Source: Anseranas semipalmata | Lineage: Eukaryota > Chordata > Aves > Anseriformes > Anseranatidae | NCBI GenBank assembly: GCA_013399115.1 | Contig: VXAA01001403.1 | Span: 141,292 to 205,291, forward strand | Direction of reading: 5' to 3' | DNA length: 64,000 bases | Program-made: the position numbers and the translations under genes | Part shown: one piece after another, positions 12,401-25,100 of the stretch | Position numbering within the stretch: the first letter of the stretch is position 1 | How the letters are laid out: every line of letters begins with the position of its first letter | The notes under the pieces: model-generated | What the model was told of the DNA's origin: nothing | Seen by the model: only the letters and a program-made list of their open reading frames with translations | Database searches by the model: none

Positions 12401-15400
12401 TTCATAATTTGCTTGTACAGAATGAAATGGATCCTGCTGGAGCGCCCACACCTCCATTTTACCCATTAAAAAGGGTGTTTCCGTGAGCTGTGCCCATGGT
12501 GCCAGCTCGGATTGCTCCTTGTCACCCTGGACGTGGCAGCTGGACAGCTCTCCGTCCCTCGTGCTCCACGCCGTGCCTGTGTTCGGTGGCTCCTTGGGTC
12601 CATCCTGCCCAAATGGGAGCAGCCAGGGGAGGATGGAAATTGTGATGGAGCTGATTCCGATGCGCATCAGCAGAAACAAAATGTCATTTCCATCGGAAAA
12701 TATTTCAAGGTGTTTCAGACTTTCAAGATGAAACAAAATCTTTCCTTGCAAAATGTCAGTTCCAGCCATTGTTCCAGTTTGACTTGCGCGTTCCAAGGAA
12801 AACAAATACATTTTGACTTGAAATGGCTAATGCTGAGATGGCCAACTCAAACTGAGCCCTGTCTTCTGCACATTCAGAGTTAGGAGAGGATCTTGTTGTG
12901 AGGGAAAACTTTCTTGCTGTTTTTATTCCAACTCCTCCAAACAGTGAGTTTCCAGCACTTTTTGTACCGCGGATGTTGCAGATTTCATCCTGCCCTGGAG
13001 ACACCCATATCCTATTCTCAGCCTGAGATGGGGCGCGAGCTGCCAGCAGCTCAGTCAGCTCTCCCTGTGTCCAGCACTAAGTGTGGCTGAGCCTTCGTCT
13101 TCATTTTGGGCTTTTAGCTGCGAAATACAAACGTTGAAGCGAGCCCCATGGGAAGAACCACCCCGCAAAGGTGCTTCACGTGGGGACGTGAAGAGCATGC
13201 GGCAGCCGTCTGTCCTGGGAAAGCTGCTTTGGTGCATGGATGCAGTGACCGTATTTTGGGCAGGAGCCAGGAGGAAGCCAAAAAGCCTCCGTGGCGGGGA
13301 ACAGGACTGCAGGTCAACGGCAAACCCTGCGAGAAGGATCCTGGCTCCTTTTGGGACAAGGCAGAAGGAGGAAAGGATGTCTCCAGAGGAGGAGGGGAAT
13401 GAAAAGATCTGAACTGCTTTGGACATGCACAAGTGGGTTTGTCAAAACCAATTTCCAGCAGAGCTCTGCAAAACACGTGTCAGCAGGGCCGGTGACTGCC
13501 AAATCCCAGCCTCTTACTCACGACTGCTGCGGCACTGCCTTTGCTTACATCCAGCGCAAGGAGAACGGGTTTTATTGGTTTGTTTTGGTTTGCCTCTTAT
13601 TGAAATTCAAGCTGTTTTATTTAGTGAATCGATCCTAACACCGTAACAGCCAAACCACAGGCGCACACTCGCACGGTATCTCTCTGTGGCAGAGGGAAAT
13701 TTGGAAGGTTTCGAACCAAACAAGGAGATTTTATGAAACCTCCAAGCAGCTGAAAGCACAAGTTAGGTGATTATGCAACTTGGTTGGTGCTTTTATTGCC
13801 ATCATCGTTAAATAAGTTGGTATATAGTGTAATAAAAATATTTTGCTGCAAATTAGTGGAGACTGAACCATTTTCAGTTTCTCTGATGCGTGACTGTTGC
13901 TCCGTATTTAACAGTACCCAGAGCTTTGGGACGTGCAGTGGTATGAGCACGGTCTTGTGGCCAGATATTAGGAATGAGATGTGGTGAATTCACCCTCTTT
14001 TATCCTCTTTTTATTGAATATAACCTTTTCCAGAGGGAAGCGGACAAGCATCCCAACAGTATGGTTTAACTGTCCTTACCATGACTTCAGGTGGGATCAA
14101 ATCAGAGCCGTGATCATCGCACAGCATTTGGACTAGCTCCTTTCAGGTAATGGGATAATAATCTTATAGCTTTTGTGTGCTTCTGCTGTTTTTCTTTTTT
14201 AAAATTTTCATTCAAATGGTGGCTGCGTGAGCACTCTGAGGTCTTTTAGAGGGGGTAGAGCAACTAAATAAAATAATTTCCAAGGTAAAAAGTCAACATA
14301 TCCGACAAACAGCCCTTTGCGCAGGTGAAGATTTCCAGTGGGATGTGACAGGTATGGGCACATGGGTCTCACCAGGATCAAGGAATAATTTCTTCTCTGA
14401 GGGTTTTGGGATGCTGGTTTTCAGTAGGAAGGTGGTGCTGCTTTTTCTCTACAAACTCAAATATTCGCAGGACACAGCTGAGGGCTCCCACACCCATTCC
14501 TGAGGCAGGTGTCATGTTGCCACCCTCAGTCTGTATCTCTCCTGCAGAAAGGGTGAAGAAAAAGGAAAAAAGGAGAAGAAAGATAGAGCAAAAAGTTTTT
14601 CTCTGCTTTAGGAGGAAAACCACGCTGATGACAATGGCAGCCCAAGCAGCAGGTCCATCTTCTCCATCTTCTCTTCCCCCCTGGCTTGTCTGGAAATAGC
14701 AGTACTGATTGCCCCAGCTCAGCAGCAAGGGGAACATGAATTTCTTTCTTCTTTGAGAAGATGCTTTTAGCGAGCTTTGCGTCTGTGTTAGACAGAGCAG
14801 GAGGGCTGCCCTGCGGGCAGCGCACTCTTGCAAAATCGCCATCGCGTCCATCCCACAACAACACGTCCAGGCAGCAACCTGATGGGCTGGGATGAGCACC
14901 AGGCATTTTTACGTGATGGCCAGGGGTGCTTTGCTCCACCGTGGTGCTGTGTGCATGGGGATCTTCTCTGAGGCATGCTGTGGGATGCTCAGCAGCAAGC
15001 AACAGGCTTTGGAGACTTGGTGTCCGGCTGAGCAAAACACTTCTGTGGTCATCACAGAAGCTCATGCTTGACCCCGCTGCCCACCTGCTTTCTGCAGAGC
15101 AGCCTCAGGAACCACAGAGCATCACTGATGGTAATGAACCTTATGCAGACCTTCACAACAGGAGGAGGAGGCTGCAGCTTGACCCTCCATCAGCTCTCCT
15201 ACCTCTTCTCCTGGAGAGATCAGTGCTTCCGGACTACGCCCAACTGAGAGCCATTGTTGAGATGGATGATGCTGAGATGAAGCGAGGAGAGACGGAGAGA
15301 AAAGTCAGCTCCAGGGCTGGACAGAGCGTGTGGCTGAGTCCTGGGGGCCCTGCAGAAACCCACGTATCACCTGCCTCCTCCCCGTGCTGGGACGTGCCAG

Positions 15401-18400
15401 ATGCACGTGGGATGTTGTTCTGGATGGGAGCTCCTCAGGGTCTGACTCAGTCACGCTTCTTCCCCTCACCCCTCAGGACAGCATCCCTGTAGACCTGCTC
15501 ACAGGGGTTTAACCACATCCCCCGAGCACCAGCAGGCGTTGGCTGACAGTTTTGCTGCTGAACGCAGTCTTTTCAGTGTGAAATAACAGGATTGCCCTGC
15601 CCAACCGATTTCAAGGCACAGGAGAGTCTCCAAAGCTAACCTGCATCTGCCTGCCCCTCCTGGGTCTGTAGGTCCATGCAGAAAGCAGTGTTAAGGAATT
15701 TTACAAAAATATTGGACTCTCTACCTTTATTGGCTGCAGAAGTCTTGCTTAGGGGCACTGTTCCTGATGTTTTTAGTGACTGTGAAGTTTATTGGCAGCG
15801 GGCAGAGCTAAATTAGACTGTCTCATCATGCTCACTTGAAGCAATTTCAAGGAAATGCAGTCCTGCTTTGAATGGCACAGTCAGATCCTTGTCTGCTTCA
15901 TTTAATTGCTTTTACTACAGGATACTGATGCTTTAGATTGTAGATCCTTTGAGGCAGAGACTGTCTCTTTGTTCTGGGCTTGCCAAACGCATCCTGCAGC
16001 GAAGGCCAGGGCTCTGGCCCGACTACAAACATCTGGTTATTTTGAGAACTGTACGCGGAGAGTGCCAGGAGGGCTCTGCAGCGGTGGCCAGAAGGTGTGA
16101 AGGACGTGGGGACCTCCCTGGCACAGCCCTGCTGGGTGCTGGCCCCTGCTATTTGCAGCACCCGCGTTGCCCCGAGTGGTGCACATCATCTTCGATCCTT
16201 GCATTTACTTTTGTATATGTTGAGGCAGCATTTATTGTGAGTTTGTTCGGCCACGGCCATGCAAATGACAGAAGCTGGAGGGGGGCGAAATATCTTAATT
16301 CCAATCTCTCACCTCCTTCTTTTGCCAACCATCAGCGCTTCTTCTCTGGAACGTGCTGAGCAAAAGGCCCTGAACGTGATGCCTGGAGAATGGCATCCCC
16401 AAAAGCTGCTCCAGAGAAAGGAGAGGTGGAAGGGGCTGCTGGCCCAGCTGGAACGATCAAAATAATCCACACGGTGGCTCTTCTGCAGCTTGACCAAAGA
16501 GGCTTTGGTATATTCCAGCAGGGGCTCAACTGATGGGGAAACTCAAGTGGCCCAATTGTAAACCAGGCTTATTGAAAGAGAAGGAGCAGAGGAAAAGAAA
16601 GCGGCTGCTTAAGGCATGTGGCATGAAGCACCACCGGGGCTCGTTCAAAACCATTTTCTCCACCCTCTGGCTCACTTTTAAAACCGGAGGAGCTTTCTGC
16701 TTTCCTCTCTGCTCTTTGTCACGACAGCCTGCCGCAATCAGCCTTGGGGTTTCCAGGCTCCGAAACCACCCTCACGGTGCCATTGCACCCCTCCGTTGCA
16801 CCAGTTACTCCTCAGGAACGCATCGTACTTCTGCAGTTGCCCTGCAAGCGTTTTGCCCGATTGACCGGGCTTGCGTACGGGACGGAGAGCAGAGCGGAGT
16901 TGCTTAATGTGCATTAGTCAGTCACTAGTGCAGACAAACGTCCCGTGCTTCGGGTCAGCGGGCTGAGGGCAGCCAGCTTGGCCATTGCTCGTCCCGGAGC
17001 TCCTCTGGACATGGCTGGGCCCTCTCGTGGGGGCCGATGAGGCACCTTCCCCTCACTCCCCGTCCCCAGGAGCAGGCCGGGCCGTGAGTCAGCCGAGCCT
17101 GTTCTTCAGGTATGGCCGTCTACCTCCCTCTGACCAGTATTTCTGCTCTGGATCAAGCACGAATTGCTGGTAAATTAAACCCAGCCTGTCACAGTCTGTA
17201 ATTTCCAGTGAAACCGCGGGCATTGGCAGGCACCGCTGGTGCGCGCCGCCCGGCCCGGCTGCAGGGCAGCGGGAGGGTTTCGGCTCTCCCACCCAGCCCC
17301 GTCGGAGGAGGACTGGTCCCCTGCTGTCCCCCGCCACCAGCCCACGGGTCTGCGGGGGCTCTATGGGGTGTGCTGGCTGCAGCCCCGGGGACTGGGTCTG
17401 GGAGCGCAGGCGGTGGCTCTTAGTCTGCATTCCCAGGGCAGTGCTTGTACTTGCAAGTCTGAAACCCTCCAGGAGCCTGGGGGCTTCACGTTTGCTTCTG
17501 CAGAGGCTTGCACTGCCCTGGTTCTCGGGTGCAGCAAGTAAATTGGGGGTCACGCGGCTCCAGGAAGTTTGTTTTTGAGCTGTGCAAGGTTCCTGAGTAA
17601 ATACAGGGATTGCCTTTCACTCTGTTCCTAAGGCTGCTTGCAACAGCACCTCCCACAAAGCGGGAGACCCAGCACGTCTTGGGTGATAACCCCGAGGACT
17701 GCTTGTTTTGTGAGCTCTAAGTAGGGCCCTAATCCTGCTTTTGTGCCTTCCTCTCTCTTGCAGAGCCCCCCGAGGGCTTCCCAACGTGACACAATGCGTC
17801 TCCCTCAGCGTCTGCCCACCTTCACGTCTCCTCCCATGGCGTATGTCCGCGGTAAGATGTTCATCACTGCGGCGTCCACCAGGACCAGAAGCTCACCTGG
17901 ATCACATCTCGCTCCCTTCTTCTTCTGTAGAGCCCGTGGGTCATCAGACAACGCACGTGAATGATTTGCAGTGCTCTGAGGCTTGCCCCTCATCAGGTGA
18001 GCTTTGTTGTTAGGGTTTTCCCAGTCTGCAAGACCATCCTCTCAAAGCAGGCAGCATTTTTGGCAACAGCCTTTTAGTTATCTGAATAGTGGCCAGGATC
18101 ATGAAAAGGAGCTCTGAACCTGTCAGACCGATGCAGCTTCAAGCCTGGTCCCTAGCCTGCATTGCTTGTTTTACTACACATTAAAGGACATCAGCGTTTT
18201 GGTCCCTGGCTGTTGTCCTTGGTGGTGAGCTGCAGAGCCAGAGCGCAGGCTGTTGCTTCAGGTGAGGATGAAGGAGGGGTCTGCAGCCAGAGCTCGGCTG
18301 CTGGGACTCAGGTGGTGGCTGGGAGGTGCCCCCCAGCTGGACGCTGAGGTCCGGTCCCTTCTCCAGAAGCTAGTTCTATCCAGTAATGGACGATTTCCTA

Positions 18401-21400
18401 GGCTAGGGGCTGCACAGAGGCATGCTACAGGCTTCCCTCTTCTTGTTGGATCACATGAAGCCCACCAAAGGGTTTGGAAAGCTGCTGAGGCTTCTGGATC
18501 CACATCTTTGGATCTGGGGAAATAACTTCTGAGTCGGAGGCTGCTGGGAATGAAATGCCTGCCTATAAGAAGGATCTGCTGGTCCGGCTTCAAATGTAGC
18601 AGGGACCATCCTACTGCACCTGCAAGAGGTTGTCTTCTGAGCTCAGATGGAGACTGCTCCCTCCCAGAGAATAAAGAGCAGTATCTCTTATTTTAGGAAC
18701 AAGTTTTTCTAGCGGTCGGGATGATCTTTCCTGTTGAATTTGATGTTGGTGGGTACGTGTCTGTGTGTGAGGGCACTGTTGCCTTTTAAAGCCCAGCGGG
18801 GATCATTGAGAAGAACAGGATACCATGGAGGAAAACCAAGATGTGGACTTCAGTCCCTGCCAGATGGAAGCCAGATAGAAAAGCAGAGCTAGGCTGGGCC
18901 CTGCCCCATGAAAGCATCAGCCCATGCCTGGTAGAAAGAAGTAAAGTGGTTGATGCAGGGAGAGTGAGAAGCTGTGGTCATGTTGAAAAAGTTTGACCAA
19001 ATCTCCTTCCCAGCAGAAGGAACGTGGCTTTGGATGGCTCTGATGTTCTGCAAGCAAGGTGAGCATCCCTCGGTAGCGAAGGGGGACGTGCCTCGGCTCC
19101 TGAGACAACGTAAATTTGGCCCGTGTGTAGGAACCATGCCTGGTGGGTGTGTTTCAGCTGACAGCTTCGAGATGGCGGTGGCAGAGGATGAGCTGGTGGA
19201 GGTGTGCGTGGAGTGCAGTGGGCCGGATTCAGCTTGGCTGGCTGATGTGGCTATAGAGCTGCTGGCCCCTGCAGTCTGGGAATGTCCAGCAGAGAGAGGG
19301 ACGAGGAGCAATGCAGCTGCTGCATGAGAAGACCTCTCAGACCCTGAGTGGACCCAAGTCCTCTGAGCTGGGGTCAGCATGAATACCCTCTCATCGGCAT
19401 TTCCCAAAATCTGCGATCGTCTTTCCGGCTGGGCAATTGACCTACCTTGCAGTTTGCTGCCGTCATCCGTCATCACGGCGATGAAAACAGCCCCGCGCCG
19501 GCTGGTTCCCGCTCGGTCAGCGGCAGCCGACGTCTTGGCCAGGCCCACGTGCTCCTCTGGCACTGGGAACTCGTTTCAAAGGCCAGAAAGAAAGGCGGCC
19601 CCGGGAGCCGTGTAAAATGAATCAAACCCCGTCAGTGCGTGATTTCTCCTGCCAGGCACTGAATTTCGGCGGTATCGCCTAACAAAGCACCAAGAATTTG
19701 AAACCAAGCTCCCCTCCCCTTCTCAGCGCTGTAAATCACTTTCCTTCTGTGCACTCATCTGCAGGCCCTACCGCTTCTTGCCAAGGCTGTAACACTGGAA
19801 GAACTAAAATGCAGCGGAGAATCCTCAAAAAGAGGCAAAAGCCCTATTTTCTTGTGCCCATCTCATTTTCTCACCTCCATTGCACCATCTGTTGTCGGAG
19901 GTCTGTCATTTAAAAGCCATGTTGATGTAAGAGAGCTTGGAGCTGCACCTACAGGAGCTAACTTAGTGTCCGAGGGCTGGGATTTCTCTTCCAGCGGGAT
20001 AAAGGCTGGAGATGTGATGGTGCTCTGCGATGGTTCCATCTGGATGGGCTGACCCAGTGTCCCGTGCAGTTTTGGGGACACTGGGGAGGATGCTGTGTGC
20101 TTTCCATGTAAGCTGTAAACGCACGTTTAAACACCTCGTATAAGCGAAGTGTGAAAGGCAACCTTATGAATTCACACCTAAGTGGTGTTTTTAAGCACAA
20201 AAATAATCCCTTTGGACCAGGAACACCATTCCAGCACCTCGCTGGATGTGGGGCGAGCCCACCCCGTGGAGCCGGCCTGGGGCTTTTGCTGTAAGACGAA
20301 GCCCCTGTGCACAAAGTGCCGGATGCATCCTTAAACTGTGCACACCTCTAATAGCTGGAACCTCCACAAGTGGACTTTTCAATTTAGATTTTCCAGCTTT
20401 TCTCGTGTTATTTACTATAGCTAGATAAGCTGCCAAGACTTGGGCAATGCTCTTTGCTTGGGAAAAACATTCTCTGGAAGCTTATTTCCGTGGGAATGGA
20501 CCAAGATAGCGGGTGGAGTGGGCGTTTTGCTGCCTCTGGTAAGGGTTGTTCCCCCATGGGCACAGGGACACCGGCCCCACGCGCTGCTTCGCTGTGCAGA
20601 GGCGAATTTGCATGGAAAGGCTGCAGCAGCTGCTGCATGAGGTGGTTGTTATAACAAAGCGAGCGTCACACGTCTCTGCAGAATAAACTGAACGAGGGAG
20701 CTGCTCGCCAGCAGGTTAGGCATTCCCTGAAAAACGGGATCAGCAGCACGTGGGGCTCATGGGGAGGAAGAGAGGCGAGCAGGGGAGCTCTTTGCATTCT
20801 GAGCTGAGCTTTCCTATCAGTGAGGTTGATGTTTCGGAGCTGTCACATCTCTTAGGGCTGAGAGATGGACAGAAGGGCTCGCCGTTGCGTCCTGACCCCA
20901 GCAAATTTGGGGATGGGAATAGTGAAGGTGGGGAAAAAAGATGGGAAAAGGGGATGCTTGGTTTGCCAGCTGCAAGCTGGGACTACCCGACTGTCCCTGC
21001 ACACGATGCTCTTCGGCCACTGGGAAGCTGACACCCCAAAGTAGCTTGGTTTCCCTTGGCCACGCTGGTTTTCTCACCTCTCTTGCACCCATGGCCAGTG
21101 GGACCGGTGCCGCATCCCAACAGCGCAGGGGAGCACGCAGGTCCCTCTCCTGTGGGTGCAAGGCACCCTCTCGTGGCGAGTGGCCACCCGTGGGTGGCGC
21201 TGGGTGCCAGCGGGGCTCCTTCACCCAGCTCTTCGGCATCTCTGCCCTCCTTTGCCAAGGATCCCCCGGGTTTTGGGGAGCCCATGTCCTAGGGGAGGTG
21301 TTGCCCCCCACCCTGGCACTGCTTTGCCGTAGCCACCCACCCAAGCAGGACCTCGGGGTGCCGGCAGGAGCCCACACTCGGGGGGACCCCCTCCCAGGGA

Positions 21401-21928
21401 CCCACCACTGCTCCTGCCGCAGGGAAACCATTCAGGGAGCTGAGATTTGGGGTTCTCCAGGCTCAGGCCACCCTGTTTCCCACCGGATCCCCCCCACCCA
21501 TCCGGCTCCCTCTCCCACCTCCCCACTTGACATGGGGAAAGACGATAATTTTGACAAAGTACTTGAAGCTGGCTTCCCCCCCCACCCTTCTCCCTCTGAC
21601 AGTTTTTCTCCGTCGTGATAATAAATCAGTGCTTTGCATAAACAAAGCCCCAGAGAGGTATTACTTAAAACAGTGCCCGGGAACCACACAAATGCAGTTT
21701 TTCCACGAGAGAAAAGCAGGAGGAGTTTTTTCTTTGCTTTTTTTCCTTTGTGACTCCTTGCCAAAGGGTTCCTCTCCGCAGTCCTCATCCCCAAAAAGCC
21801 CGGATCCGGTGGGCTCCCAGCGGCTTGCCGCACGCTCGCGTTGGCTTCCTGCAGCTTTAAAGTTCCCTCTACACCCAAAGGAAAAGAGGGAGGAGAAAGG
21901 GTTTCATCATCGCTCCGGAGAGCAGACT

Positions 21929-21936
21929 TATAAAAA
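21929..21936 (+). promoter_or_regulatory. TATA box of the SLCO2A1 promoter
   Basis: TATAAAAA lies 160 bases before the SLCO2A1 start codon. An initiator-like TCACTC with its A at 21,961 sits 32 bases downstream, which is the standard spacing. The surrounding 21,940-22,200 is CpG-rich. A TATA box is consistent with an inducible, tissue-restricted gene rather than a housekeeping one; that reading is inference. Confidence 0.7.
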
Positions 21937-21960
21937 CTTTGCGCTCAGGCTGCGTCGCTC

Positions 21961-22088
21961 ACTCGCGGGCTCGCAGGGTTTTCGGAGCGGGACGGGACGG
22001 AGCGGGACGGCGCTGGCGAGCGCTCGCTGTTGCGGGAGCCCGCACGCAGAGCCCAGCTCCTCAGGGCACCCTTGGAGGCCGGCGGACC
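21961..22088 (+). other. Predicted SLCO2A1 5' UTR in exon 1
   Basis: The transcript is predicted to begin about 32 bases after the TATA box. The resulting leader of about 128 bases has no upstream ATG. It is very GC-rich, with repeated GGGACGG units near 21,987-22,009. The start codon has A at -3 and G at +4, a strong initiation context. The start site itself is a prediction. Confidence 0.6.
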
Positions 22089-22178
22089 ATGGGAGTCCAC
22101 CCCGAAGCCACCAAGTCCCCGGTCAACGTCCCCAAAAGCTCCGGCACCTGCTCCCGGGGTATCTTCTGCAACATCAAG
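22089..22178 (+). CDS. SLCO2A1: SLCO2A1 coding exon 1
   Basis: This exon encodes residues 1-30, the cytoplasmic N-terminus, and ends in phase 0 before GTAAGG. The first 18 residues differ from the human protein as I recall it, while the end ([10 protein letters not shown]) resembles the human CARSVFGNIK. The ATG is the first one after the predicted cap site and has a strong context. Confidence 0.93.
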
Positions 22179-25100
22179 GTAAGGAGCGGCGCTCCAGCGG
22201 CGATGCAGGAGGAGGAGGCTGGTCCTGGTGCAAGCTGCTGGTAAAACGAAGGCTGCTTGCAAAGGAGCAGGTGACAAATCTCAAATCCTCGGTCCAGAAT
22301 AGCGCCGAGGAGGACCAGGGGCTCGGCGCGTTGTGCCCCATGTGAGTGGCACAGCGTGCCGTGGGCTACGGGGCTCGCCTGCCGCGTCCAGTACATGGTG
22401 TGCTGCCGCTTAGGGAATGATTAACCACATCCTGGTGCGAAAGGAAAACACTGCCCTATAATAACGTCGATTTGCTTTAAAAGCCTCGGCGGGGAGAAGG
22501 GCGGTTTTGTGAACGGCAGGGCCGGCCGGCACGTCCCCGGCAGGGAGGGGGAAAATCCTGCTTCGCTTCGCTGCACTCGAGGCAGCTGGGCACAATTTTG
22601 GGGCTCCTGGCAGGAGGGCAGCCGCAGCGGCTGGGGACCCCTTGCCTGTGTGTGCTTCCCCACCGGCGTTATCGAACATGGGTGCGTGTTTTCAGACCGC
22701 CAGCAGTGCTGCAAGAAGGGTTTATCCGTGTTTCCCAGCTAAGCCTGGCTTCGGGAAGCCAGGGTGCGAGGCGTCGTGGTCCGGGATGTGTTTGGTTTTT
22801 ATATGCTGCTGAGTGACGATGCTATGGTTTCGTGGGCGATCGTGCCAGGAGTGCATTGGTAGCCGGTCCTTCCAGTCCTGCATCCCCAAAGGTCCCTGCT
22901 GCTGTCCCAGCGGGTGACTTGATGGCCCTTTGTGGCTGTGAGCTGCAGGAGGAAGAGCTCGAGACCACCCCGGGTAATACAGAGGGTAATGGAGAGCTGC
23001 ATGTATGGGGGGCAGAGGGGACCGGTGACAAAAGGTGGCCCCAGCCTCCTTCAGGCTGCGCCGGTAGCGACCGTGGCTCAGGCGGGTGAAGCTGTAAAAG
23101 CATAGCCGAACTCGGTGCCCTTTTAAGGCTGTAAAACTTCAGGGATAAAAACAAAAAAAAAACCAACCCACCGTCACCGAACGTTAGTTCGTTTCTCTAA
23201 GGATGCTTGGTCAGGGGCTGCATCCAGGACCCCCTGGTGGCATTTGGCTGGTGGCAGATGGCACCGGGGTGTCACAGGCAGGGTGAAACCAGCGAGTGAA
23301 AAGCAGCTCTTTTTAAAAAATCAGTGCTTTTTGGATTTTTTCTAAACGGAGAGGAATAGTCCTCACTTAGCACAGCCATGCAGGCACGTTAAGGAATGGT
23401 TTGGGCTCTGTCGAAGCGCTCTCACTGGCATCGGATGGATGATGTGCACTGTCTGGGATGGAGCCAGGACAGCCATCCGCTGGGGAAAGGTTCATGCTTT
23501 TAGGAGCAAATGTATATAAAAGGGCAGGTGATGCTACGTCCCATCCCTTCCTGACCTGTTTACTCTTCCCATGCTGCAAGGTTTGTTTTAAAAACATATA
23601 TGCATTAAGAAAACAAACCCTGCTTCGAGGTGGCAAAGCAGGCAGCAGCCTGACCACAGCTGTCAGCACTCTCAACCCCCCGAACAGTGGTAGAAAATGG
23701 AAGTGTCATGACCAAATTTCCAGGTTTGGGAAGCTGTTTTGCTACGGATGGCTCCTCGGAGGGCAAGGCGTACAGCAAACGCCTTGTTTGCACGAGGAGC
23801 CCTGGGTGCTGCGAGTAACGCGTTGTAGAAAGTTTGCATCCTAGCTGTGTGCGCTGCTGGCACCATCCTGCGCGGAGCCAGCCGCTGGGTTTGTATTAAC
23901 CGGCCCCGGAGTCCTCCTGCAAGCGGTGGCAGCTTTTGGCCGGGGCAGTGTTTCCAACACACCAGAATCCCCCCGTTGTAGCAGGCTCCAGGTCCCAATC
24001 CTGAAACTCGCGTTTATTCCGAGGCTTATGTGCCTGCGTTGTTTTCAAAGTGCCTTCTGCAGGAGTGAGGCTGAAAATAACAAATGATTTCATTTATTTA
24101 TTTTTTTTCTGAGAAGCATCTTGCTGCTCTGTGTTCCCATTGCTCTGGGCTCTTTTTCATCACTGGTCCGGTTACTGCAGGCTTTTGGAGGTCAGGAGCA
24201 TGATTCTTCCGGGGTGTCCCAGCCAGGTGCCACCTGCACCGTTATCCCCTCGCTGGAACAAACCTGGTCCCTCTCCTTATTTCTTTGAGTGCCCACCGGG
24301 GGTGCTTGAAGCCCTCCAGAAGCTGGCCACTTGTCGCCTTGAAGAGACGAAGCAAAAGGCCCTCGGTCCCAAAGAGGGGCTGGGAGGGTGCTGCTGAGCC
24401 CTGTCCCCCCCGAGAAGCCCGGACATCTCAGTGACCCCCGGCGGTGGCAGAGGTGGGTGATGAGCGAGGGCAGCTGCTTGCTTTGAAGGCCAGAGCTTCC
24501 AGGGTTGTGCTGACCAGTGCTGGGGTCTGAGGGGTTGCAGTCACGCTTGTTTGGCAAATACAGGATGAGGCCAACCGTCGGGTGGGCACCAGCAGCTGGT
24601 GGCAATGTGACGCCCCAGAGCTCGTGGCCTAGAGGAACAAAACAGGCTTGAAAGGTGGAGGAGAAGTGGACGGTTAGTCCTTTAGATACCCAAGCATGTC
24701 TATGGATGCCCTCCTGTTCAGAGTCCCAGCTGCTGTCCCCAGTTGTCACATCCATGCCCTTCCAGACAGCCACCGAAGAAGGGTTATTCCGGAGGTGTTA
24801 CCTATTTGCAGCGCCTCATTCCAATGTCAAAAGTTTTGGCTTCTTTGCCTTTATTGTCTCTTTCGTGGTTTTGCGCTATTTTAATTGGCAGCTAATTGCT
24901 TGTCCCGAATCCCCAGGAACGTGACAAGGAGGAGATCTTGATGAGTACCATGTTACTTGGCAGCGCTGGAGCGGCTGGAGGGCACTGGGGGGAGAGCACG
25001 GGGCAGCAGCACGGAACGGGTGGCTTTAAAAGCCCTGGGGGCAGATATAAATTGGGTGCCATAAAGAAGCCCAAGCCAGCAAGCTGCCTTGACAGAGCGC

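Larger units (their letters stand above)
1..21900. other. Upstream flank of SLCO2A1, no gene recognised
   Basis: I read both strands of this stretch for coding exons and found none that I can name. The open frames here (the longest about 190-225 codons) have biased composition, no family motif and no conserved splice arrangement. In human the gene 5' of SLCO2A1 is RYK in the same orientation, but no RYK kinase-domain sequence is visible, so its end presumably lies beyond the left edge. The first 125 bases are rich in G+C and CpG and could be the edge of a CpG island that continues outside the window. Otherwise I see only simple repeats, listed separately, and unique sequence. Confidence 0.6.

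Noticed and set aside
18889..19563. 224-codon open frame on the - strand
   Set aside because: It has no ATG at its start (begins at GTG), low-complexity Ser/Thr-rich composition and no recognised family.
20941..21618. 225-codon open frame on the + strand
   Set aside because: Rich in Pro, Ser, Gly and Ala through GC bias; no motif, and an opposite-strand frame is open over the same region.
1..21900. Search for RYK kinase-domain exons, expected 5' of SLCO2A1 from human synteny
   Set aside because: No HRD/DFG-type kinase motifs were seen in any frame, so RYK is taken to lie outside the window.
21527..22345. 272-codon open frame across the SLCO2A1 promoter and first exon
   Set aside because: It overlaps exon 1 in a different frame, crosses the TATA box and has GC-biased composition; a shadow, not a gene.
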